Positions 45,555-53,808 of a stretch of DNA of 64,000 nt are shown in pieces. The position numbers and the translations under genes were made by a program. The notes below the pieces were generated by a model. That model saw nothing but the letters and a program-made list of their open reading frames with translations. It was not told the DNA's origin and searched no databases. How positions within the stretch are numbered: the stretch's first letter is position 1; every line of letters begins with the position of its first letter. Source of the stretch: Sphingomonas_O antarctica (lineage in GTDB: Bacteria; Pseudomonadota; Alphaproteobacteria; Sphingomonadales; Sphingomonadaceae); contig NZ_CBCRXM010000008.1 of NCBI RefSeq assembly GCF_965137005.1, forward strand, positions 51,414 through 115,413, in the 5' to 3' direction.

Positions 45555-46292
45555 TCAGCCGGGCAGCAGGTCGCGATAACGCCCCGCCGGACGTCGGCGC
45601 GCGAACGACGCGACCGTCGCGTCGATACTCTGGAGGATCGCCGGCACACCAGTGTCGCCAGGGTGCACGCCGATGCGGACCGTCGGCAGCGCGTGGAGCG
45701 CGGTCCGCGCCAGTGCGGCGAAAGCAAGCGACGACGCAATCCGCGGACGGCTACGGCTGGCCCAGGTGATCACCGGCCCGCGCGCCAGCGTCGCATCGGT
45801 ATCGGGCCGCCACACGCGCATATGGTCCTCGGCCAGCGCGAAACCGGCGTCGCCCAGCGCGGCCAATGCGCCGGGTCCGTAAAGCCATGCCGGCGCAACA
45901 AAGCCGCTGACCGGTCGCCCGATCGCATCCTCGATCAGCGCGCGTCCGGCGGTCATCCGCTGCAGCGCTTCGTGGCGGTGGAGAGCCAGAAACTCGCCCT
46001 CGCCCGCGGTCATGTGGCGCGCCTTGAACCCGCCCTGCCCGCTGTCGTCGCGGTGCCGCCAGCCGTGAACGAACATTTCCACGCCGTGATCGGACCAGTG
46101 GCGCAGCCGTCGGCGAAAAGCCGCGTCCCCCGCCAGTGGTGCCTGATCCCAATGGTCGGGCACCACCAGCATGGCGAAGTTCAGCCCGCCGGACAGACGC
46201 GTCAAGCGTTCGACCAACGCGTCGGTTTCGCGTTCGAAACGCGGGCTCACGTCGTGGATCGACAGCAGCAAGCGGCGGTCAGAACGCGGCAT
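45555..46292 (-). CDS. Polysaccharide-deacetylase-like protein (DUF2334 type)
   Basis: 245 residues. Metal-site motifs of the NodB/DUF2334 group: LLLSIHDVSPRFE (Asp of HDV) and EMFVHGWRHRDDSG (two His), then FVAPAWLYGPGAL. No signal peptide is visible, so it may act in the cytoplasm or be a sugar deacetylase on lipid-linked intermediates. Its start overlaps the end of the TonB receptor gene by 14 bases, linking the FecIR-receptor set to the glycan genes. Confidence 0.85.
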   Translation of the reverse strand: MPRSDRRLLLSIHDVSPRFERETDALVERLTRLSGGLNFAMLVVPDHWDQAPLAGDAAFRRRLRHWSDHGVEMFVHGWRHRDDSGQGGFKARHMTAGEGEFLALHRHEALQRMTAGRALIEDAIGRPVSGFVAPAWLYGPGALAALGDAGFALAEDHMRVWRPDTDATLARGPVITWASRSRPRIASSLAFAALARTALHALPTVRIGVHPGDTGVPAILQSIDATVASFARRRPAGRYRDLLPG

Positions 46293-48627
46293 CGAACCCC
46301 AGCCGGATCATGCGCGGGCGCAGCGGCGTAATCTGGTTGCCCGCCGCGACGCCGAACGGATTGCCATAAGCGAAAATATTGCCGCGTTCGTTCGTGACGT
46401 TGGTCACGTCGAGTGTCAGAGCGATGTCGCCCCGGCTGATCCGCGTGCCGACGGTGCCTTCGAAAAATTTTCCTTGCGGCAATTCGAAGGGCGCGCCGAT
46501 CGCCAGGTAGGACCGGCCGGTATAGCGCAGCGAGGTATCGAGGCTCAGCCGCATATCGGACCCCAGCGGCGTGGCATAGGATATCGCCCCGCGCAGCCCG
46601 AGCTTGGCGATATTGGGCAATTCGCGTTCATCCGCCGCGGCGAAATCGGGCGCGGGCGATGACAAGGCGGAATCGTTGAGAAAGGTCGACAGTTCGATCT
46701 TCAGCCCGGTCACCGGCCGGGCGGTGATTTGCGCTTCCAGCCCGTAAATATGTCCGCTGCCGATATTCGTGGTGTAGGGCAGGCCGGTCAGGTCGATCAG
46801 ATCGGCCTGCACCGCGTTCCACCGCGACCAGGACAACACCGCACTCGCCGCCCAGCGGTCGTCCGAGGTTGCGTAACGCGCGCCCACTTCCGCCGCGCCG
46901 ACGGTGTCCGCCTCGAACCGTTTGCTGTCGCTGATCGCCCCGCTGGGCGCGACGGCGAGACCCCCGGCGCGCGACGCCTGTTGATAGCGCGCGAACACCG
47001 TCAGTCCTGGCGCTGCGGTCCAGTTCAACGCTGCCGTGGGCGACAGGCGGAGGCCGCGCCGCTTGGATTCGGTTTCTTCGGCCAGCTTGCGGTCGGCCAG
47101 CGAACCGACCGCGCGCGAATAGGCCACGCGGCCGCCCAGCGTCGCGGTGACGTTGTCCGACACCGGAAAGTTGAGCTGTCCGAACAGCGCCACTTCGGCG
47201 TTGATATTGCGCAGGCCGGTAATCGGCAGGGGGGCGGTCAGGCTGCCCAACGTCCGGTGCAGCCGCGTGACGTCGTAGAGCCCGGCGATGCCGACCACGC
47301 CGTTGACGCGCTCGCGATGCCAAGCCAGCCGGCTTTCGTGCGTCAGCAAGGTGACGCCGATATCCTCCTCGAACCGCGCCGGGCCGGGCGCCACGATCGC
47401 CCCCGTCGCGTCGTAAACCGAGGCGATGTCATGCTCGACGATCGCCGTGGTCGAGACCAATTGGCTGCCCGGCCAGTCGCGCGTGAGGGTGACATAAGCG
47501 AGGCGGAAGTCGTTATCAAACGGCTGGGCGATCGCGGCTGTGCGCTGAAGCGGCGCCAGGGTGCTGAGCGCGTAACGCCCGTCGTCGCTGGCGATATTCT
47601 GCAGCGCACCGCCGACCGTCACCGACCGGTCGTCAGCGGGGGTGAAGCGGATCGCCAGACGTCCGCCGACCACGCTGGTCCGGTTGATGTCGACCAGGCC
47701 GCGCGACGGGTCGTCGATATAGCCTGGATCGAGACTGCGGTAAGCGACCGCGCGCACCGCCAGCCGCTCTGCAACGATCGGCGCATTGATCATGCCCGAA
47801 AAATCGCTGCCGTGCCCGCCGGTCTGGATTGCGCTGATGCCCGCCGACGCAGCGCCGGCCCAGCCGCTCGCATCGGGCAGCTTGGGCGAAATGCGGATGA
47901 TTCCGCCGAGCCCGCCGGTGCCGTACAATGTACCCTGCGGCCCCTCGAGTATTTCGACCCGATCGACATCGTAAAGCGACAGGTCGGGATCGGGCGCGTT
48001 ATAGGTCAGGCGCACGTCGCCCAGATATTGCCCGACCGTCGCCTGGCTCGGCCCGTTAAAGCTGCTGTCGGCAATGCCGCGAATGAACAGTTTGTCGCGG
48101 CCCGGCCCGAGATGCGTCGATGCCAGCAGCGGCAGGCGCGACACCAGTGCATCGCTGCCCGCGGCGGCCGTGTGCGTGCCGAGATCGCCGGCGCCGATGA
48201 TCGAGACTCCCCCGGCATAATGATCGAGCGGTGTCGATTGCTTGCTGGCGGTGACAATGATGTCCGGAGTGGTCTCCGTCGCCGTGTCGACCGAAGGCGG
48301 CGGGGCAGTGCGACCGGCAACGCGCACCGGCGCGCGCACGATGCGGATCGTCAATCCGTCGACGAAATTTGCGGTCGCTCCCGTCCTGGCGAGAAGTTTG
48401 CGCAGCGCCGCCGTCATGGGCAGGCGCCCGCGAACGCCCCGGGTTCGCGCCGCGCCCAGCGACCCATCGCTGACGCCGATCGACACGCGCGCTTGCCGGC
48501 CGAATTGGATCAAGGCCTCTCCCAATGGCCCTGGCGGAATTCGGAAATCCATGCGTTGCTCGGCACAAGCGGGCATCGCGCAGACGCAGACCCCCGATGC
48601 CGCAACGAGCCAGTTAGCGCGGCGCAC
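46279..48627 (-). CDS. TonB-dependent receptor with N-terminal STN signalling domain (FecA type)
   Basis: About 782 residues from GTG 48627, which opens a plausible signal peptide (RRANWLVAASGVCVCAMPACA); ATG 48678 or 48672 are alternatives. STN domain: FRIPPGPLGEALIQFGRQAR and LRKLLARTGATANFVDGLTI. TonB box/plug: DIIVTASKQSTPLDHYAGG, LFIRGIADSSFNGPSQ, VEILEGPQGTLYGTGGLGGII. Barrel ends RPRMIRLGFDAAF. The STN domain and neighbouring fecR and fecI genes mean ligand binding is signalled to the sigma factor. Ligand unknown (a siderophore is the usual case). Confidence 0.92.
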   Translation of the reverse strand: MRRANWLVAASGVCVCAMPACAEQRMDFRIPPGPLGEALIQFGRQARVSIGVSDGSLGAARTRGVRGRLPMTAALRKLLARTGATANFVDGLTIRIVRAPVRVAGRTAPPPSVDTATETTPDIIVTASKQSTPLDHYAGGVSIIGAGDLGTHTAAAGSDALVSRLPLLASTHLGPGRDKLFIRGIADSSFNGPSQATVGQYLGDVRLTYNAPDPDLSLYDVDRVEILEGPQGTLYGTGGLGGIIRISPKLPDASGWAGAASAGISAIQTGGHGSDFSGMINAPIVAERLAVRAVAYRSLDPGYIDDPSRGLVDINRTSVVGGRLAIRFTPADDRSVTVGGALQNIASDDGRYALSTLAPLQRTAAIAQPFDNDFRLAYVTLTRDWPGSQLVSTTAIVEHDIASVYDATGAIVAPGPARFEEDIGVTLLTHESRLAWHRERVNGVVGIAGLYDVTRLHRTLGSLTAPLPITGLRNINAEVALFGQLNFPVSDNVTATLGGRVAYSRAVGSLADRKLAEETESKRRGLRLSPTAALNWTAAPGLTVFARYQQASRAGGLAVAPSGAISDSKRFEADTVGAAEVGARYATSDDRWAASAVLSWSRWNAVQADLIDLTGLPYTTNIGSGHIYGLEAQITARPVTGLKIELSTFLNDSALSSPAPDFAAADERELPNIAKLGLRGAISYATPLGSDMRLSLDTSLRYTGRSYLAIGAPFELPQGKFFEGTVGTRISRGDIALTLDVTNVTNERGNIFAYGNPFGVAAGNQITPLRPRMIRLGFDAAF

Positions 48628-49573
48628 GGGCTCGCGCGCTGATCGCCCAACCACGCCCCGCAGGCTGTGCATCGACATTGAGCAGCGCCGCCAAGCGCAC
48701 CCGCATCCGTTCGGGATTTCGGTCCACGGCGATCGTGCCGGTGAACGGCTGTTGCGCGAGCGCCGGCGCAACCACGATCGGGATGCCCAAAGTGCGTGAC
48801 AGGTCCGCGGCGACCGTCGCGATGGGCACCCCCTGAAAGTCGAGGCGGCCCCGACGCCAGCCGCCAATAGCCTGCGGGTCCCTGTTCCTCAAGACGACAT
48901 CACCCGCCGTTGCTCCGTCGAACAAGGTCTGGCCAGCCTTGAGCGAAACGGCCGAGCCTTGCGGGTTATAGATGACGGACCCCTCCGACACTTCGACGCG
49001 GTGGCCGGTCTCGTCGGCGACGGCGTTGAAGACGGTTCCGACGTCTTGAACACGGTCGTCGCCCATCGCCAGCATGAACGGTTTCGCGGGATCGTGACGG
49101 ATGGTGAAGGTCGCCTCTCCGCTGTCCAGCGCGGCAAAACGCGGATCGCGCCGGTCGAGCGTTAGCCGGGTCGACCCGTTCAGCGCCACGCGGCCTTGCC
49201 CGGCCAGATCGACTATGCGCTGTTCGCCAGGGCCGGTGACGATTTGATAGCGTTGGTTCTGAACCAGTCCGGGCAGCGTGACGGCGCCGATCAGCACCGC
49301 CGCCAAGCCGCCTCCGGCCATCAGCCACCGGCGGCGCGACGCCGCGGGTGCCACGTCGTCATCGTTCGACGCGCGCAACGGTGCGGGCATGGCGGCGACA
49401 GCCGGACCGAGTTCGGCGTCGGCCAGTGCGACCTGATCATAGGCCGCCGCGTGCGCCGGGCTCGCTTCCAGCCAGGCGGTGAAACCGGCCCAGCCGGCGG
49501 ACGCGTCGTCGCGCAGGCTGAGGTGCCAGCCGATTGCCGCGTCGAGCGCATCCCTGTCCGGTTCAGTCCCCAT
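48614..49573 (-). CDS. FecR-family anti-sigma/transducer protein
   Basis: 319 residues from ATG 49573. N-terminal cytoplasmic FecR_N segment with the paired Trp (AAIGWHLSLRD, GWAGFTAWLEASPAHAAAYD), one TM (WLMAGGGLAAVLIGAVTLPG) and a periplasmic FecR domain (YQIVTGPGEQRIVDLAGQGR, LDSGEATFTIRHD, VGTVFNAVADETG) plus a C-terminal STN-like part (FQGVPIATVAADLSRTLGI). It relays receptor occupancy to the sigma factor. Overlaps both neighbours. Confidence 0.92.
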   Translation of the reverse strand: MGTEPDRDALDAAIGWHLSLRDDASAGWAGFTAWLEASPAHAAAYDQVALADAELGPAVAAMPAPLRASNDDDVAPAASRRRWLMAGGGLAAVLIGAVTLPGLVQNQRYQIVTGPGEQRIVDLAGQGRVALNGSTRLTLDRRDPRFAALDSGEATFTIRHDPAKPFMLAMGDDRVQDVGTVFNAVADETGHRVEVSEGSVIYNPQGSAVSLKAGQTLFDGATAGDVVLRNRDPQAIGGWRRGRLDFQGVPIATVAADLSRTLGIPIVVAPALAQQPFTGTIAVDRNPERMRVRLAALLNVDAQPAGRGWAISARARAPR

Positions 49574-50153
49574 GTCGGTCTCTTTCGCCCATAAGACGGC
49601 GCGGTGCGACCAAATCCGCATCGAGCGCAGCGCGCGCCTCGACGACCGCGCGATAGGCGCGCTGAAGATGTTTTTCGACCGCGCTCACACTAATCGCCAA
49701 ATCGGCGGCGATGTCTTTTTGCGGTTCGCCGCCGAGACGGTACCGCCGGAACACGTCGCGCGTGCGTTCGGGGAGCGCCGCCAGCACGTTGGTCACGACG
49801 GTCAGACGCTCGCGCGCCAGCAGCGCGTCCTCAGCCGAGGGTTGCGGATCCATATCACGCTGCGCCCCGAGCCCGGCGTCGGTCCACGCTTCCTCCCGCC
49901 CCGCCCGCCGCGCCGCAGACCGCCGCAGATCGAGCATCAGATTGTTCGCCATGCGATACAGATAGGCTCGTGGCTCGGCGACCGGCCCGATCGTTGCTTC
50001 GCCCAGTTTGAGATACAGATCCTGAAGCAAATCCTCCGCTTCGGCGGCCTGCGCGCCGCGCGCCGCAAGAAAGCGGGCCAGCGCGGGACGCAAATCGATG
50101 AACACGGCGATCAAGCCGCTGGCTGGCGTCCGCCCGGGCTCGTGATCGGCCAT
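49563..50153 (-). CDS. FecI-type ECF sigma factor
   Basis: 196 residues from ATG 50153. Region 2: EAEDLLQDLYLKLGEATIG, AYLYRMANNLMLDLRRSAAR; region 4: LPERTRDVFRRYRLGGEPQK, DIAADLAISVSAVEKHLQRA. First gene of the minus-strand series sigma-fecR-receptor; overlaps fecR by eleven bases. It should activate the receptor promoter. Distinct from the SigF-type factor at 37889. Confidence 0.92.
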   Translation of the reverse strand: MADHEPGRTPASGLIAVFIDLRPALARFLAARGAQAAEAEDLLQDLYLKLGEATIGPVAEPRAYLYRMANNLMLDLRRSAARRAGREEAWTDAGLGAQRDMDPQPSAEDALLARERLTVVTNVLAALPERTRDVFRRYRLGGEPQKDIAADLAISVSAVEKHLQRAYRAVVEARAALDADLVAPRRLMGERDRHGD

Positions 50154-50217
50154 GGCCGCTCGGTAGTCGCCCACGTGCCGGGGAACAAGCAATGCATCCC
50201 CCGGCTACGCTATCAAT

Positions 50218-50997
50218 CTAATGCGCGCGTTGCGCCGGTCGTTGCGGCAGGACGACAATCAAAATCACGATGGCCACCAGCAAAACCGCCGTCGCAATCG
50301 GGCGGCTGAGTTCCAGACCCCCCTTCGCCACGGGTTTGTCGAGAAAGTCGCCGACGGTCGCGCCCAAAGGCCGCGTCAGGATGAAGGCGGCCCAGAACAG
50401 CATGACATGCGACACGCGGGTCCAGAAATAGAGTGCGGCCGTCACGGCCAACGCTGCACCGAAAATCATCGCTGCGCCGCCATAGCCCAGGCTGGAATCC
50501 GCGACCCAATCACCCAGCGCGGTGCCCAAAGTCTGCGAAAATGTGATCGTGAGCCAGTAAAAGCTTTCGCTGCGCGGATCGGTCACCGTGCCGATCGCGA
50601 CGCTGCCGGTCGTGCTCCGCCAAACGATCAGCGCGGCGATGACGCAGCCGAACAGCAACAGCGATCCGCCCGGATAGCCGAGGCCGATCGATCGCGTCGC
50701 GAAATCGGCCAGCGTCGTGCCCGCCGTGGTCGAGGCGATGATGGTCGCCCAGTATAGCCAGCGATTGAACCGCCCTGCCCGGACTTGCGCCCAAACCAGT
50801 ACCAGCAGCACCGCCCCGAAGATCGCCGTGCCGATCAGATAGCCATTGAGCCCCGATGCGCCTGCGTCGGGAGTTGTTTCTCCCAGCCAGCTCATCGACA
50901 CCGTGTCACCGCCGGTTTCGCCCAAGGTTGTCGCCAAAATCTTGATGATCCAGAAGCCCAGCGTGATCGCGGGAACCTTGGCCACGGCGCGGCGCAT
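50218..50997 (-). CDS. COG4705-type membrane protein with fourfold internal repeat
   Basis: 259 residues, about eight TM helices. Four copies of a helix-end motif of type LGxTxGD are visible at about 25, 92, 155 and 213: TTLGETGGDTVS, GTTLADFATRS, TLGTALGDWVADS and PLGATVGDFLDKP. Each lies at the same place in a two-helix unit, so the protein is built from four related hairpins. No characterised relative is known to me. It stands alone between the sigma factor and an oxidoreductase gene, all on one strand. Confidence 0.82.
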   Translation of the reverse strand: MRRAVAKVPAITLGFWIIKILATTLGETGGDTVSMSWLGETTPDAGASGLNGYLIGTAIFGAVLLVLVWAQVRAGRFNRWLYWATIIASTTAGTTLADFATRSIGLGYPGGSLLLFGCVIAALIVWRSTTGSVAIGTVTDPRSESFYWLTITFSQTLGTALGDWVADSSLGYGGAAMIFGAALAVTAALYFWTRVSHVMLFWAAFILTRPLGATVGDFLDKPVAKGGLELSRPIATAVLLVAIVILIVVLPQRPAQRAH

Positions 50998-51081
50998 GTC
51001 ATCGGTTAAAAGCTGGCTCCAAAGGCGAGATGGGTCATGTTGAGTGTGGCCGACCGGACGGCCTTGGCGTCGGTTACCGGC

Positions 51082-52209
51082 CTATCCGCGGGTTGGGTCG
51101 ATCAGATATTTTTCTCCGGTGGCCTTACGTTCATAACCGCGTAGCACGTCGGGATCGAGCGCCTCGGCCAGACCGATGACGCGCGAATAATGGCTGGCAA
51201 ATGTGGTGGTGAGTTCGTCGAGTACGCGCTGGCGCATACGACCTACGACGTCCGCGCCTGCTTTTCCCATGAACGGCGTCAGCAGCCAGCCCGAAACGCT
51301 CCACTGAAACCCGAAGCTCAGCCGGTTCAGCGTCGTCGGCGACAGATCCAGCGCACCATAGATGTAGAGCTGTTTGAAGGTGTTCGAACCGTAGCGGCTA
51401 TATTCGGTCATCGTGCGGCTGGCGGCCTGTTCCATCGCCTGCACGATGTCGCTGCCCAGCGACCCGCCGCCGATCGCATCGAATGCGACGGTCGCGCCGG
51501 TTTCGACGATCGCGTCGACCAGCTGCGCAGGGAAATCCGTGTCACCGCTGTTCAGGGCATGGGTCGCACCGATCGCGCGCAACATCTTGGCCTGTTCGTC
51601 CGACCGCACGATGTTGACCAGCGGCACACCGTCCTTGAGGCAGATTTTTTGGAGCATCTGGCCGAGGTTGGATGCGGCGGCGGTGTGGATGATCGCCTTG
51701 TGCCCCTCCATTCGCGCGGTCTCGACAAAACCCAGCGCGGTCAGTGGATTGACGAACAGCGACGCGCCGTCCGCTGCGCTGGCGCCGTCGGGCAACACGA
51801 CAATGTCGCGCAGCTTCAGCTTGCGATAATCGGCATACATCGCGCCGCCGAGCATCCCGACGCGTTTGCCCTGAAGGTGCTGCGCGCCTTCGCCCGCCGC
51901 AACGACCGTCCCCGCGCCTTCATTGCCGACCGGCAGCGACTGGCCCAGCCGCGACGTCATCGACGCCATCCGCGCAGGTGGAATGGCGAATGTCGCTTCG
52001 GGACGTTCGGCGGTGCCGCCGGTCCGCAGCGAGCCGATATCCGCGGGTCCCAACAACAAGCCAAGGTCGCTCGGATTGATCGGCGCAGCCTCGACGCGGA
52101 CGATGACTTCGTCGGCGGCGGGATCGTCCAGCGTGACGTCGATCAGTGCCAGCGACAGCGTTCCATCGCCATTGGCGGTCGATCTCAGTTCGCGTCCGGT
52201 TACGGGCAT
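51082..52209 (-). CDS. Zinc-binding-dehydrogenase-like MDR oxidoreductase
   Basis: 375 residues. GroES-like N-terminal part (VIVRVEAAPINPSDLGLLLG), GNEGAGTVVAAGEGAQHLQGKR and a Rossmann part (IIHTAAASNLGQMLQKICLK, VAFDAIGGGSLGSDIVQAME). The catalytic zinc ligands of alcohol dehydrogenases are absent, as in quinone oxidoreductases and enoyl reductases. NAD(P)H dependent; substrate unknown. The transposon insertion site lies about 90 bases upstream of its start. Confidence 0.88.
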   Translation of the reverse strand: MPVTGRELRSTANGDGTLSLALIDVTLDDPAADEVIVRVEAAPINPSDLGLLLGPADIGSLRTGGTAERPEATFAIPPARMASMTSRLGQSLPVGNEGAGTVVAAGEGAQHLQGKRVGMLGGAMYADYRKLKLRDIVVLPDGASAADGASLFVNPLTALGFVETARMEGHKAIIHTAAASNLGQMLQKICLKDGVPLVNIVRSDEQAKMLRAIGATHALNSGDTDFPAQLVDAIVETGATVAFDAIGGGSLGSDIVQAMEQAASRTMTEYSRYGSNTFKQLYIYGALDLSPTTLNRLSFGFQWSVSGWLLTPFMGKAGADVVGRMRQRVLDELTTTFASHYSRVIGLAEALDPDVLRGYERKATGEKYLIDPTRG

Positions 52210-52301
52210 CTTCGATTCCTTGATTCAAGTCGGAGTGGTTAGGCGCGACAGCGGCGCGGTCAAACCGGCATGTCGAGCGGAGGCCATTACATTACGTGTA
52301 A

Positions 52302-52309
52302 AAAATGTT
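52302..52309. repeat. Left 8-bp target-site duplication
   Basis: AAAATGTT, identical to 54624-54631. Eight bases is the duplication length of IS1595-family elements. Confidence 0.92.
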
Positions 52310-52334
52310 GGGCATTATATATCTGTGTGACCCA
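52310..52334 (+). repeat. Left terminal inverted repeat of the IS1595-type transposon
   Basis: Starts GGGCATTATATATC and ends TGTGTGACCCA. Matches the complement of 54599-54623 at 18 of 25 positions, including the outer GGG and inner TGACCCA. The inner CCCA also pairs with TGGG six bases on (52329-52347), giving a small hairpin before the transposase gene. Confidence 0.88.
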
Positions 52335-52364
52335 TTGACAGTGGGTCCGTGTCGCACCTATATG
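52335..52364 (+). promoter_or_regulatory. Possible transposase promoter, leaderless mRNA
   Basis: TTGACA (52335-52340), 18 bases, TATATG (52359-52364). Transcription would begin at about the transposase ATG (52370), which has no ribosome site. Weak -10 match. Confidence 0.4.
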
Positions 52365-52369
52365 AGTGT

Positions 52370-53284
52370 ATGAGCACGCAACAGCAGCCCTTCGACACCA
52401 TCCTCCAGATGATGAACGCATTGCCTGACGAGCAAGCGGCGGTCGATCATTTCACGGCAATCCGTTGGAAGAACGGCGCGTTCTGTCCGCACTGCAAATC
52501 GGCCCGCGTTTATCATTTCAGCGACAAGCGCACTCACAAGTGCGGTGATTGCCGGAAGCGGTTTTCGATCAAGGTCGGCACGATCTTTGAGGACAGCAAA
52601 ATTCCGCTGCGTTCGTGGATGCTGGCGATCTGGCTCATCACGTCGCACAAGAAGGGAATAGCCAGCACGCAACTCGCCAAGGACATTGGCGTCACTCAAA
52701 AGACTGCGTGGTTCATGACCCATCGCCTCCGCTATGCGATTAAAACGCAGTCGTTCAATCGTCCGCTCGCTGGCGTGGTCGAAGCCGATCATATGTTTGT
52801 CGGTGGCAAAGAGAAGAACAAGCACGCCTCCAAGCGCATAGGCGGCAAGCAGGGTGGCGTTGGCAAGGCTGCGGTTCTCGGGATGCTAGAGCGTGGCGGC
52901 GAACTCCGCACTGGCGCAGCGCCGCGTGGCATTGCGGTCCAAGGCATCATCCACGCCAACGTGCGTCAGGACGCATCCTTGATGACGGACAGCGATCACG
53001 CTTTCCGCGCCCTTGGCGACACCTTCGACCACCATCGCGTGAACCACACGAAGGGCGAATATGTGCGCGGCATCGCTCACACTAACGGCATCGAGAGTGT
53101 GTGGGCGCTGTTCAAACGTCAGATCAACGGCACTCACCATTGGCTTTCGCCTAAGCATTTGAATGCTTACCTTGGTGAGATGACATGGCGCTTTAACCTC
53201 CGCACGATGAACGAGGGCGACCGCGTGAACGCCTTGCTGGCGCAGACGGCGGGCCGTTTGACCTACAAGGCTTTGACGGCATGA
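52370..53284 (+). CDS. IS1595-family transposase (ISXO2-like)
   Basis: 304 residues from ATG 52370. N-terminal zinc ribbon (CPHCKSARVYHFSDKRTHKC, then GDCRKRFS), a HTH region (GIASTQLAKDIGVTQKTAWF) and the ISXO2-like DDE domain (VVEADHMFVGGKEKNKHASK, ANVRQDASLMTDSDHAFRAL, HTNGIESVWALFKRQINGTH). The acidic catalytic residues appear intact, so it may be active. Its TGA overlaps the ATG of the next small ORF (ATGA). Confidence 0.95.
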   Translation: MSTQQQPFDTILQMMNALPDEQAAVDHFTAIRWKNGAFCPHCKSARVYHFSDKRTHKCGDCRKRFSIKVGTIFEDSKIPLRSWMLAIWLITSHKKGIASTQLAKDIGVTQKTAWFMTHRLRYAIKTQSFNRPLAGVVEADHMFVGGKEKNKHASKRIGGKQGGVGKAAVLGMLERGGELRTGAAPRGIAVQGIIHANVRQDASLMTDSDHAFRALGDTFDHHRVNHTKGEYVRGIAHTNGIESVWALFKRQINGTHHWLSPKHLNAYLGEMTWRFNLRTMNEGDRVNALLAQTAGRLTYKALTA

Positions 53285-53454
53285 CGCGCCAGCGCGAACG
53301 CCCCCTTGGCCTCGACATGCCGTTCAATGAGGCACTGGAACGCTTCATAGGTGTGAAGCCAGAGGAATTGCCGCCCGAGGTGAAGTTGGTGCGAAAAAGG
53401 CCCCCGCCGAAGCGAGGGCCAGGTGTTGAAGTTAAGGCCGATCCAGAGCGTTAG
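53281..53454 (+). CDS. 57-aa protein translationally coupled to the transposase
   Basis: Begins MTRQRERPLGLDMPFNEALE and continues RFIGVKPEELPPEVKLVRKR to a Pro/Lys-rich end. The ATG overlaps the transposase stop (ATGA). It looks like a real accessory product of the element, perhaps a regulator or partner of the transposase. No known domain. Confidence 0.7.
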   Translation: MTRQRERPLGLDMPFNEALERFIGVKPEELPPEVKLVRKRPPPKRGPGVEVKADPER

Positions 53455-53532
53455 CTACTGTGAGCGGAAGTGGCTGCGGACGCTTTCGACACGCCCGAAC
53501 CGGATACGGAAATAGCTGCGGATAAAGACCAT
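53455..53532 (-). CDS. 25-aa Arg/aromatic-rich micro-ORF with strong ribosome site
   Basis: MVFIRSYFRIRFGRVESVRS followed by HFRSQ. AGGGAGGG stands six bases before the ATG. The peptide repeats the motif (I/V)RS(Y/H)FR twice. Its TAG directly abuts the TAG of the convergent 57-aa gene. Similar xRSYxR/VRSHxR short repeats occur in alphaproteobacterial mobile regions as far as I recall. Low but real support. Confidence 0.4.
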   Translation of the reverse strand: MVFIRSYFRIRFGRVESVRSHFRSQ

Positions 53533-53624
53533 CGGTCCCTCCCTCGCTTTGAGGCGGGTTGCATCCGGTGACCGAAACTGCGACAAGAATTTTGCAGAGA
53601 CTGGCGGCTTCGGCCCCGGTTCGG

Positions 53625-53650
53625 AGGCCCGCTCACAAGGCGGGCCTTTT
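53625..53650 (+). terminator. Rho-independent terminator inside the transposon
   Basis: AGGCCCGC, loop TCACAAG, GCGGGCCT, then TTT: an 8-bp perfect stem followed by a T-run. It would end plus-strand transcription from the transposase. The rest of 53455-53808 shows only the micro-ORF; no tRNA could be fitted. Confidence 0.75.
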
Positions 53651-53808
53651 GCGTTTCAGGCTATATCCAGATCATTCGCACCTCCATCAGCTACCCGGCT
53701 TTCCGGGCTGATGGCGCATCGTTGCCGCTGACTATGCCCCGGTCGAATTATCCCTCGGACGAATAAACGTCCCGAAAAACGTCCCGCGCTGATAAACGTC
53801 CCGGACGT

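Noticed and set aside
53540..53650. Possible tRNA or tRNA remnant before the terminator in the transposon
   Set aside because: A GGTTCGGAGGC stretch looks like a T-arm, but no acceptor stem, anticodon arm or CCA end could be fitted.
53549..53731. A 60-codon plus-strand ORF across the transposon terminator
   Set aside because: It runs through a clear rho-independent terminator and shows no coding pattern.
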